Assembly (NCBI RefSeq): GCF_009668025.1
Contig: NZ_WJXZ01000014.1
Coordinates: 204,438-268,437 of the forward strand
Reading direction: 5' to 3'
Length of the DNA stretch: 64,000 nucleotides
DNA from: Larkinella terrae
GTDB taxonomy: Bacteria; Bacteroidota; Bacteroidia; Cytophagales; Spirosomataceae
In this document: one piece after another, positions 26,320 through 33,014 of the stretch
Layout: each line of letters opens with the position of its first letter
Numbering within the stretch: the first letter of the stretch is position 1
The notes under the pieces: model-generated
What the model saw: only the letters and a program-made list of their open reading frames with translations
Told to the model about the DNA's origin: nothing
The model's database searches: none
Position numbers and translations under genes: made by a program

Positions 26320-27711
26320 ACCGTATTTCTCCAGCCGTCGGTAGAGCGCCTGGCGCGACAGCCCCAGCTCCCGGGAAATGTCCGTGATGTTACCGTGGTA
26401 CTTCTGCATGGCCTGCTGAATCATTTTTTTCTCCATATCCTCGATCTGGAGATTCTCCTGGAACGGCAAATTCGCGTCCGTGGGTATGGCTGCGGGTGCG
26501 TTGGTTCCGAAATAAAAATCTTCGGGTTCCAGCACGTTGCCCTGCGCCAGAATAACCGCCCGTTCGATGGCGTGCTGCAACTCCCGGATGTTGCCCGGCC
26601 AACGGTATTGCTGCAACTGCCGTGTCAGCGCCGGACTGATCGAGGCCACTTTCCGGTTGTATTGCTTGCGGTATTGCTTCAGAAAATGCTCGGCCAGCGG
26701 AATGATATCTTCGGGGCGTTCGCGCAGCGGGGGAATATGGATTTCGATGGTATTGATCCGGTACAGCAAATCCTGGCGGAACGACCGCTCGCTGACGTGC
26801 TGGTAAATCGGGGAGTTGGTCGCGCAGATCAGCCGGACGTCGATGTTTTTCGGTTTATTGGTTCCCAGACGGGTCACCACGCGCTGTTGCAAAACCGTCA
26901 GCAGTTTGGCTTGTTGTGGCAGCGAAATATTACCGATTTCATCCAGGAAAATGGTGCCGCCCTGCGCTTCTTCAAACCGCCCGGTGCGGTCTTCGCGGGC
27001 ATCCGTAAACGCGCCTTTAACGTGACCGAACAATTCGCTTTCGAACAAACTGTCGCTCAACGCACCCAGATCGACGCTCACGAACGGTTTGTCGCGCCGG
27101 AGCGATCGCTGGTGTAACGCTCTGGCTACTACGTCTTTACCGGTCCCGTTTTCGCCCAGGATCAGGACGTTGGCGTCGGTTTCGGCCACGCGTTCCACCG
27201 TCGCGAACACCTGCCGCATGGCTGGACTGACGGCGATGTACGTTGGACTTTGCCCATTGGCTTTGGCGCGCTGTGCTCCGCCATCCGACTCTTTGCCGAA
27301 GGACCCATTCCCGATGCCCTTGGCCCCTTGCCCCACACTGCCTTCCAGCGCGCTTTGCAGGGTCGCCAGCAGTTTGTCGTTTTCCCAGGGTTTCAGAACA
27401 AAATCGCGGGCGCCGGATTTAATGGCCCGAACCGCCATTTCGACGTCGCCGTAGGCCGTAATCAACACCACGGCGGTGGTGGGTTTAATATCCAGAATGC
27501 GGTCGAGCCACAGAAAGCCTTCGCGGCCGCTGCTGTTGTCGCGCTGGAAATTCATATCGAGCAGCACGAGGTCGTAATTTCCGTTGGTGATCAGAAACGG
27601 AATCCGTTCGGGATTTTTCTCAATATCAACCTGGGGATAATGACGTTTGAGCAACAATTTGGCGGCACTCAACACATCGACATCGTCGTCAATTATCAGA
27701 AGTTTCGACAT
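26314..27711 (-). CDS. NtrC-family sigma-54-dependent response regulator
   Basis: The 465-residue protein has a receiver domain with acidic pocket IIDDDVD, phospho-acceptor D52 (DLVLLDMNF) and VLKPW lysine; a low-complexity linker (about 122-155); an AAA+ domain with Walker A GENGTGKD (186-193), the sigma-54 contact loop GAFTDA (233-238; the usual GAFTGA with the variant common in Bacteroidota), and Walker B GTIFLDEIG; and a Fis-type helix-turn-helix at the end (ITDISRELGLSRQALYRRLEKYG). It should bind paired sites upstream of -24/-12 promoters and open sigma-54 holoenzyme with ATP. Two such dyads lie in the spacer between it and the divergent membrane-fusion gene, making that operon its most likely target. 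Confidence 0.94.
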   Translation of the reverse strand: MSKLLIIDDDVDVLSAAKLLLKRHYPQVDIEKNPERIPFLITNGNYDLVLLDMNFQRDNSSGREGFLWLDRILDIKPTTAVVLITAYGDVEMAVRAIKSGARDFVLKPWENDKLLATLQSALEGSVGQGAKGIGNGSFGKESDGGAQRAKANGQSPTYIAVSPAMRQVFATVERVAETDANVLILGENGTGKDVVARALHQRSLRRDKPFVSVDLGALSDSLFESELFGHVKGAFTDAREDRTGRFEEAQGGTIFLDEIGNISLPQQAKLLTVLQQRVVTRLGTNKPKNIDVRLICATNSPIYQHVSERSFRQDLLYRINTIEIHIPPLRERPEDIIPLAEHFLKQYRKQYNRKVASISPALTRQLQQYRWPGNIRELQHAIERAVILAQGNVLEPEDFYFGTNAPAAIPTDANLPFQENLQIEDMEKKMIQQAMQKYHGNITDISRELGLSRQALYRRLEKYGL

Positions 27712-27856
27712 AAAAAATTGGGAGACAATGCTGTCAACAGCACAGATTCATTAGTCAGAATACTCGTTTACCGCCTAAATATAGGGACTCTGTTGGTTCG
27801 CTGCAAAGCGGCTTTTACAGGCGGTTTAAAACCCGAATATACACTATTTTTGCGCG

Positions 27857-27893
27857 TGTCCGCTTTCGGACAAAACTTGTCCGCATGTGGACA
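27857..27893. promoter_or_regulatory. Paired dyad enhancer sites, 21 bp apart
   Basis: TGTCCGCTTTCGGACA (27857-27872) is a perfect 6-4-6 dyad. TGTCCGCATGTGGACA (27878-27893) is the same with one half-site change. They start exactly 21 bp apart, two turns of B-DNA, as expected for co-operative binding by a dimeric activator. They lie 55 bp before a -24/-12-like element. The same pairing and phasing recurs at 55121-55157. A TATTTTTG sequence (27845-27852) just upstream leaves open a role at a housekeeping promoter. Confidence 0.7.
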
Positions 27894-27948
27894 GAAAAAT
27901 CAATTTAAATCATTGGTAAGTATTTGATAATCAGAGCTACTAAATTAC

Positions 27949-27965
27949 TGGCACGTCAATTGGCA
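27949..27965 (+). promoter_or_regulatory. Putative sigma-54 (-24/-12) promoter of the fusion protein gene
   Basis: TGGCACGTCAATTGGCA carries a perfect -24 block TGGCACG, four spacer bases, then TTGG where TTGC is the standard -12 block. It ends 77 bp before the ATG at 28043. It lies downstream of two activator-type dyads and next to a sigma-54 activator gene. Confidence 0.6.
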
Positions 27966-28042
27966 TTAATGAGAACAGATACGAATTACCAGTAAAGCGT
28001 TATTCTACCAATCAACTATTTAACTAATCAATTTTTGAAGTA

Positions 28043-29290
28043 ATGGATCGCGTATTACCTAAACGATTTTGGACAAGCCAGCGGATTGCAATTGGAATCG
28101 GTGCTGTAGCAGTACTCGGATTGCTGGCTTACAACTTTCTATGGGCCGATCACCGTTCGAAACTGAACGTCGAGAAGGATAAAATTACCATATCAACCGT
28201 TTCAACCGGGACTTTTGACGATTTTATCGTGGTAACCGGTGTTGTTCAGCCCTTGAAAACGATCCGGCTCGATGCCATCGCCGGTGGATATGTAACCGAA
28301 AAACTGGTCGAAGGTGGTGCGATGGTGAAGCAGGGCGAAGTGTTGCTCCGGCTGGAAAACCAGAACCTGCGGCTCAACTTCCTGCAGTCGGAAACCGAGG
28401 CCAACCGATTGGTCAACGATCTGCAAAATACCCGGCAGCGGTTGCGTGTGGAACGCTACACCCTGCAAAAAACGCTTTCAGATCTTGATTTTCAACTCGA
28501 TAAAGCCAAAGATTCGTTTGATCGGCAGGCTAAACTGTTCAAAGACAAAGCTGTGCCCGAGCAGGATTACCTGACCGCCAAACGAGATTACGACCGGCTG
28601 GTTGAACAACGGAAAATTGAAGTAGAATCCCAGAAATACCAGCAGGAAAACTCGCTGATCCAGATCAAGCAACTGGAAGAAACGCTGGCCCGGACGCAGA
28701 AAAACGTGGCGCTCTGGCAGCAAACGCTGAATAACCTCGTGGTGAAAGCACCGGTTTCGGGTCAGTTGTCGTCCATTGATGTGGAAGTCGGTTCCAACAT
28801 CAATCAGGGGCAAAATATTGGTCAGATCGATGATTTGAACGGTTTTAAAATGCGCGTCGGAATCGATGAACACTACAACAACCGCATCTTCACCGGCCTG
28901 AACGGAACATTTGAATACAACGGCGCCAACAATCTCCTGCAGATTACCCGTCTGTATCCGGAAATTCGCAATGGACGGTTTGAAGTGGACATGATTTTCC
29001 CGAAAGGCGCTCCGGCGGGTATCAAACGCGGGCAGTCGACGCCGATTCAGCTGGAACTCGGAAAAGCCTCGAAAGCTACGCTGTTGCCGGTGGGCGGTTT
29101 CTTCTCCGATACGGGCGGTAACTGGGTATACGTGATCGATAAAGCGGGCAACCGGGCCGTAAAACGGAACATTACGCTGGGTCGTAAAAATCCCGAATAT
29201 TTCGAAGTGCTGACCGGTCTTGAGCCTGGTGATCAGGTGATTACATCATCGTACGAAAACTTTGGTGACAACGAAGTATTGGAATTCTAA
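28043..29290 (+). CDS. HlyD/MacA-type membrane fusion protein (periplasmic adaptor)
   Basis: The 415-residue protein has one N-terminal membrane anchor (about 12-33, IAIGIGAVAVLGLLAYNFLW), a lipoyl/barrel-sandwich half (DFIVVTGVVQPLKTIRLDAIAGGYVTEKLVEGGAMVKQGEVLLRLEN), a long alpha-helical coiled-coil hairpin (about 115-230), the second lipoyl half (LVVKAPVSGQLSSIDVEVGSNINQGQNIGQI) and beta-barrel and membrane-proximal domains ending GLEPGDQVITSSYENFGDNEVLEF. It matches adaptors of MacAB-type exporters, which join an inner-membrane permease to an outer-membrane channel; no TolC-type gene is in the window. It leads the operon with an ABC ATPase and permeases, and has a sigma-54-like promoter 77 bp upstream. 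Confidence 0.93.
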   Translation: MDRVLPKRFWTSQRIAIGIGAVAVLGLLAYNFLWADHRSKLNVEKDKITISTVSTGTFDDFIVVTGVVQPLKTIRLDAIAGGYVTEKLVEGGAMVKQGEVLLRLENQNLRLNFLQSETEANRLVNDLQNTRQRLRVERYTLQKTLSDLDFQLDKAKDSFDRQAKLFKDKAVPEQDYLTAKRDYDRLVEQRKIEVESQKYQQENSLIQIKQLEETLARTQKNVALWQQTLNNLVVKAPVSGQLSSIDVEVGSNINQGQNIGQIDDLNGFKMRVGIDEHYNNRIFTGLNGTFEYNGANNLLQITRLYPEIRNGRFEVDMIFPKGAPAGIKRGQSTPIQLELGKASKATLLPVGGFFSDTGGNWVYVIDKAGNRAVKRNITLGRKNPEYFEVLTGLEPGDQVITSSYENFGDNEVLEF

Positions 29291-29383
29291 TCTCCGCTGA
29301 ACTCTATTATCTCCGCTTACCTCTGCGAAATAGCTTTAAAATGTATCGCAGAGTTGAGCGGAGATAATAGAGTTCAGCGGAGA
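29291..29383. repeat. 93-nt perfect-armed palindrome between adaptor and ATPase genes
   Basis: A 27-nt perfect stem (29291-29317 with 29357-29383; arm begins TCTCCGCTGAACTC) encloses a further CTCTGCGA/TCGCAGAG pair. It begins at the first base after the adaptor stop codon. It belongs to the family at 14152 and 18391. In mRNA it would form a very stable hairpin inside the operon, which could lower ATPase expression or protect the upstream transcript end. Confidence 0.75.
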
Positions 29384-29419
29384 ATATAAAAGTAACAAAT
29401 CAGAAACCAGTTCAGAAAT

Positions 29420-30097
29420 ATGATACGTACCGTAAACCTACAAAAAGTTTTCGCGACTGAAGAAGTCGAAACCACTGCGCTGCATGGCATTTCCATGGAT
29501 GTCAAAGACGGCGAGTTTGTGGCCATGATGGGCCCGTCAGGTTGTGGAAAATCCACCTTGCTGAACATCCTCGGCCTGCTGGACAACCCGTCGGAAGGCG
29601 AATACCACTTCTACGGTACTGAGGTATCGAAGATGTCGGAACGCCAGCGGGCGCAATTGCGCAAAGGCTCCATCGGCTTTGTGTTCCAGAGCTTCAACCT
29701 CATCGACGAGCTGACGGTTTACGAAAACGTCGAACTGCCTCTGCTGTACCTGAAAACCCCCGCCGACGAGCGCAAAAAAGCCGTAGAAGAGGTGTTGGAA
29801 CGGATGAACATTATGCACCGACGCAACCACTTCCCGCAGCAACTCTCGGGTGGTCAGCAACAACGGACGGCTATCGCCCGCGCCGTGGTGGCCAAACCCA
29901 AGATGATCCTGGCCGATGAGCCGACGGGTAACCTTGACTCGACCAATGGCGAGGAGGTAATGAAATTGCTGAACCAACTGAACAACGAAGGAACGACCAT
30001 CATCATGGTGACTCACTCCCCCTACGATGCGGGTTTTGCCCACCGGATTGTCAACCTGTTCGACGGCAAGATTGTGACGGAGAATTTCCACGTGTAA
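29420..30097 (+). CDS. ABC transporter ATP-binding protein (MacB/LolD type)
   Basis: The 225-residue protein is a complete nucleotide-binding domain: Walker [10 protein letters not shown] (38-46), Q-loop VFQSFNL (Q90), signature LSGGQQQR (142-149), Walker [10 protein letters not shown] (162-170), D-loop NLDS and H-loop VTHSP. The order and GKIV...-ending tail fit the MacB/LolD/FtsE class that powers mechanotransmission-type permeases rather than moving solutes through its own membrane part. It is the only ABC ATPase in the window, although twelve permeases of the matching type follow. It would sit on the inner face of the membrane bound to their FtsX domains. It lies between two intergenic palindromes. 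Confidence 0.95.
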   Translation: MIRTVNLQKVFATEEVETTALHGISMDVKDGEFVAMMGPSGCGKSTLLNILGLLDNPSEGEYHFYGTEVSKMSERQRAQLRKGSIGFVFQSFNLIDELTVYENVELPLLYLKTPADERKKAVEEVLERMNIMHRRNHFPQQLSGGQQQRTAIARAVVAKPKMILADEPTGNLDSTNGEEVMKLLNQLNNEGTTIIMVTHSPYDAGFAHRIVNLFDGKIVTENFHV

Positions 30098-30102
30098 TAT
30101 TC

Positions 30103-30196
30103 TGAACTGGGATTACGCTGATTTTACTGATTAAAATGATTAAAAAATCGTCTGAAAAATCAGTTCAATCAGAAAAACCAGCTAAATCCCGGTTCA
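30103..30196. repeat. Imperfect inverted repeat after the ATPase gene
   Basis: TGAACTGGGATT (30103-30114) pairs with AATCCCGGTTCA (30185-30196) with one mismatch; a second inner pair GCTGATTTTACTGAT / ATCAGAAAAACCAGC has two mismatches. It may act as an attenuator before the permease, or be a remnant of a mobile palindrome. Confidence 0.5.
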
Positions 30197-30206
30197 AGAC
30201 CTTTTT

Positions 30207-30401
30207 ATGAAAACGCTGATCCTTTTGGTATTACTGGTTTGCACCGGCCTGTCTGCTTCGGCGGTGGGTCATCCACATAACCTTTTTTCGGCCCACCGGA
30301 AGGTGAAACAATATGTGCCGAAAGCAAAGGATGGTCAGCGCTCAGCTTGCAAACTGCCGGAACCGACGCTGGTGAAATACGTCCGGGCGTTGGCCAGTTA
30401 G
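30207..30401 (+). CDS. Possible small secreted peptide (64 residues)
   Basis: The frame starts with a convincing signal peptide (MKTLILLVLLVCTGLSASA), leaving a basic mature peptide of about 45 residues with one Cys (VGHPHNLFSAHRKVKQYVPKAKDGQRSACKLPEPTLVKYVRALAS). I recognise no family. It lies 109 bp after the ATPase and 108 bp before the first permease, all on the plus strand, so it may be in the same transcript. It could be a substrate or accessory of the exporter, or a remnant of a longer gene; nothing in the sequence decides this. Confidence 0.4.
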   Translation: MKTLILLVLLVCTGLSASAVGHPHNLFSAHRKVKQYVPKAKDGQRSACKLPEPTLVKYVRALAS

Positions 30402-30509
30402 TAAGACCGTCGCTACCTGCGAAAAAGCGTACATCGGGCCGGGATCGAAAAACCGTCGTCCGGTGTACCGGCATTTCAATTCGTTCATCTCACCGGCATC
30501 CGGTTCCTT

Positions 30510-32930
30510 ATGCTTTTCAATTACATCAAAATCGCGCTGCGTAACCTGTGGAAACACAAAACGTTTGCGCTGGTCAACGTCATTGGCATGTCGGTAGCTT
30601 TTGCGAGCTGCCTTTTGCTGTTTCTGACCGCCTGGACTCAACTCACATTTGATGATTTTCACCTCAACCGCGATCAGTTGTACATGGTGTACGACCAATC
30701 CGGTCCAACCGAGAAATCCGGAACGATGCCCACGCCACTGACCCCGGCGCTCCGAAAAGACCTGATGCCGGAACTCACCCACGTTACGCGGATTGTCGAA
30801 GGCGGTGGGCTGGTGCAGTACCGGAATCAGGAGTTCGACAAACGGGTTCAGTTCGTCGACCCCGACTTTTTCGAGATGTTCTCGTTTCCGATGCGGAAAG
30901 GTAATCCGGCGACGGCCCTGAACAGCCTGAGCAATGTGGTTATCAGCGAGCATGCGGCCCGGTCGATTTTCGGCACCGCCGATCCCATCGGGAAAACGCT
31001 CCTGCTGCGGCAGAATGAAGCCTGGAAACCGTTTGTCGTGTCGGGCGTTCTGGGCGATTTTCCGGAGAATTCCAGCATCAAGTTCGATATTCTGGCCCGG
31101 TTTGAAGCCTATCCGGAATACCAGACGAGCAAGAATAGCTGGGATAGCCAGTTCCATTCAGTTTACGTGCAACTGGATAAAAAGATTAGCGAAACGGCTT
31201 TTGAGCAACGACTCCGACCGTTCGTTACCAAGCATTATGCGAAGGCAATTCAGAGCCGGAAGCGCGACGGTGGCCAGCCCGACGAAAACGGCGACCTGAT
31301 CAGCTTGCGGTTGTTGCCCTTGCGGGATTTGCATTTCGATACGGAAGTCGGCGGAGCGAATGACTCGCCGGTGAAACGCTCGTATCCGATTCTGTTGCTG
31401 GTCGTGGCCGGTTTTATCGTGCTGATTGCCTGCATCAACTTCATCAACCTCTCCACGGCCCGCTCCATGACGCGTTCGCGCGAGGTCGGGATGCGAAAAG
31501 TTCTTGGCGCCCTGAAGCAGCAACTGGTTTTCCAGTTCTGGGGCGAAGCGCTCATTCTGTGCCTGATTGCGCTGGTGCTCGGAAGTTTGCTCGCGATGAC
31601 ACTTCTCGACCAGTTCAACAGCATTTTCCGAAACCGAACAACCCTCAGTAGTTTGTTTGCGCCCGGTTTGATGCTGACGATGGGTGCGGTTTTTCTGCTC
31701 ATCACCTTCGTAGCGGGTGGTTATCCGGCCCTGTTTGTTTCCCGACTGAACACGACGCAAATCCTGAAAGGAAAGGTTTCATTAGGCAAAACCGGGACCG
31801 TTCGGAATACGTTACTCATCGTTCAGTTTGCCATCGCGACCTTCCTGATCGGCTGCACGATGATTGCCTGGCGACAGGTTACGTTTCTGCGGAACATGCC
31901 CCTGGGTTACAACGAAAGCCAGGTGATCAGTATTCCGGTGGGCGGTCATTACAACGGGCGGCAGGTGCTGAATCTGCTACGTGATAAACTGGTACAGCAG
32001 CCCAAGGTGCTGAGTGTTACCGGCGCTTACAAAAATTTCGGCCGGGGCCGCGACGGCTCCAGCGTGACATCCATTGTCGGTTTTGATCATAAAAACCGGA
32101 CGGTTCGGAGCCACTGGCAACCAGTCGATTACGATTACCTGAAAACGCTCGATATCAAGCTGATCGCAGGTCGCGATTTCTCCCGCCAGTATGCAACGGA
32201 TACAACCACCAGCGTCGTCATCAACGAAACGATGGCAAAACAACTGGGCGAGAAAAATCCGGTTGGAACGTTACTGAACGTGAATGATGGACAGCCACCG
32301 ATGCAGGTCATTGGGGTTGTCAAAGATTATCACCACGAATCGCTGAAAAAGACGATTCAACCCAACACGCTGTTGATCAGCCACGACTGGCCGATTGGGT
32401 ACGTGCTGGTCAAAGTTGCCCCCGATAACATCCCGGCGACGATGGAGGTGCTGAAAAAAGCCTGGGAAGAAGTCGCGCCCAAATCCGAATTTCAGGGCAG
32501 TTTTCTGGACGAAAACACCAACCGGCAATACCAGTCGGAAGAGCGGATGTCGAAGATGTTCATCAGTGCCGCCGGTATCGCGATTTTACTCTCCTGCATG
32601 GGCCTGTTTGCGATTGCCGTCATGGTGATGGCCCAGCGAACCAAAGAAATTGGTGTTCGAAAAGTGCTTGGAGCCAGCGTGGGCAGCATTGTGGCCCTTC
32701 TCTCGAAAGACTTTCTCCAACTGGTGCTGGTGGCCATTGTCATTGCAACGCCGGTGGCCTGGTGGATGATGTCGCAATGGCTGGAAGAATATGCCTTCAA
32801 GATCAGCATTGAATGGTGGATTTTCGCACTGGCCGGTTTACTGGCGGTTTTAATCGCCTTCGCAACGGTCAGTTTCCAAAGCATCAAAACCGCCTTGATG
32901 AATCCGGTGAAATCACTGCGTTCGGAATAA
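30510..32930 (+). CDS. ABC transporter permease 1 of 12 (MacB-core/FtsX, two-FtsX type)
   Basis: The 806-residue protein begins MLFNYIKIALRNLWKHKTFALVNVIGMSVAF and has one N-terminal helix, a periplasmic MacB-core domain, a first FtsX block with the coupling sequence SREVGMRKVLGALKQQL near residue 322, three or four helices, a second periplasmic domain and a second FtsX block (RTKEIGVRKVLGAS near 710), ending NPVKSLRSE. The paired coupling helices are where the ATPase is expected to dock. It is the permease closest to the adaptor and ATPase genes and so their natural partner. Its first loop, LTFDDFHLNRDQLYMVYDQ, differs from the LSYDRFH...DRIYRV of most siblings, which marks it as one of the more diverged copies. 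Confidence 0.93.
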   Translation: MLFNYIKIALRNLWKHKTFALVNVIGMSVAFASCLLLFLTAWTQLTFDDFHLNRDQLYMVYDQSGPTEKSGTMPTPLTPALRKDLMPELTHVTRIVEGGGLVQYRNQEFDKRVQFVDPDFFEMFSFPMRKGNPATALNSLSNVVISEHAARSIFGTADPIGKTLLLRQNEAWKPFVVSGVLGDFPENSSIKFDILARFEAYPEYQTSKNSWDSQFHSVYVQLDKKISETAFEQRLRPFVTKHYAKAIQSRKRDGGQPDENGDLISLRLLPLRDLHFDTEVGGANDSPVKRSYPILLLVVAGFIVLIACINFINLSTARSMTRSREVGMRKVLGALKQQLVFQFWGEALILCLIALVLGSLLAMTLLDQFNSIFRNRTTLSSLFAPGLMLTMGAVFLLITFVAGGYPALFVSRLNTTQILKGKVSLGKTGTVRNTLLIVQFAIATFLIGCTMIAWRQVTFLRNMPLGYNESQVISIPVGGHYNGRQVLNLLRDKLVQQPKVLSVTGAYKNFGRGRDGSSVTSIVGFDHKNRTVRSHWQPVDYDYLKTLDIKLIAGRDFSRQYATDTTTSVVINETMAKQLGEKNPVGTLLNVNDGQPPMQVIGVVKDYHHESLKKTIQPNTLLISHDWPIGYVLVKVAPDNIPATMEVLKKAWEEVAPKSEFQGSFLDENTNRQYQSEERMSKMFISAAGIAILLSCMGLFAIAVMVMAQRTKEIGVRKVLGASVGSIVALLSKDFLQLVLVAIVIATPVAWWMMSQWLEEYAFKISIEWWIFALAGLLAVLIAFATVSFQSIKTALMNPVKSLRSE

Positions 32931-32937
32931 TTAAATC

Positions 32938-32999
32938 AATGAATAATTAACAATGAATAGGCTGACGCGTCTTGAATGGTTCATTGTTAATTATTCATT
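32938..32999. repeat. AT-rich palindrome (AATTAACAATGAA family), copy 1
   Basis: A perfect 20-nt stem, AATGAATAATTAACAATGAA (32938-32957) with its complement at 32980-32999, has a 22-nt loop. It fills the spacer before the second permease. The same family stands before the permeases at 57730 and 62718. Confidence 0.75.
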
Positions 33000-33014
33000 G
33001 TTCATTTCAAAACT

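Noticed and set aside
27845..27852. TATTTTTG as the main promoter of the adaptor gene
   Set aside because: It fits the -7 pattern, but no -33 TTTG stands at the right distance and the dyads would then lie downstream of it; kept only as an alternative.
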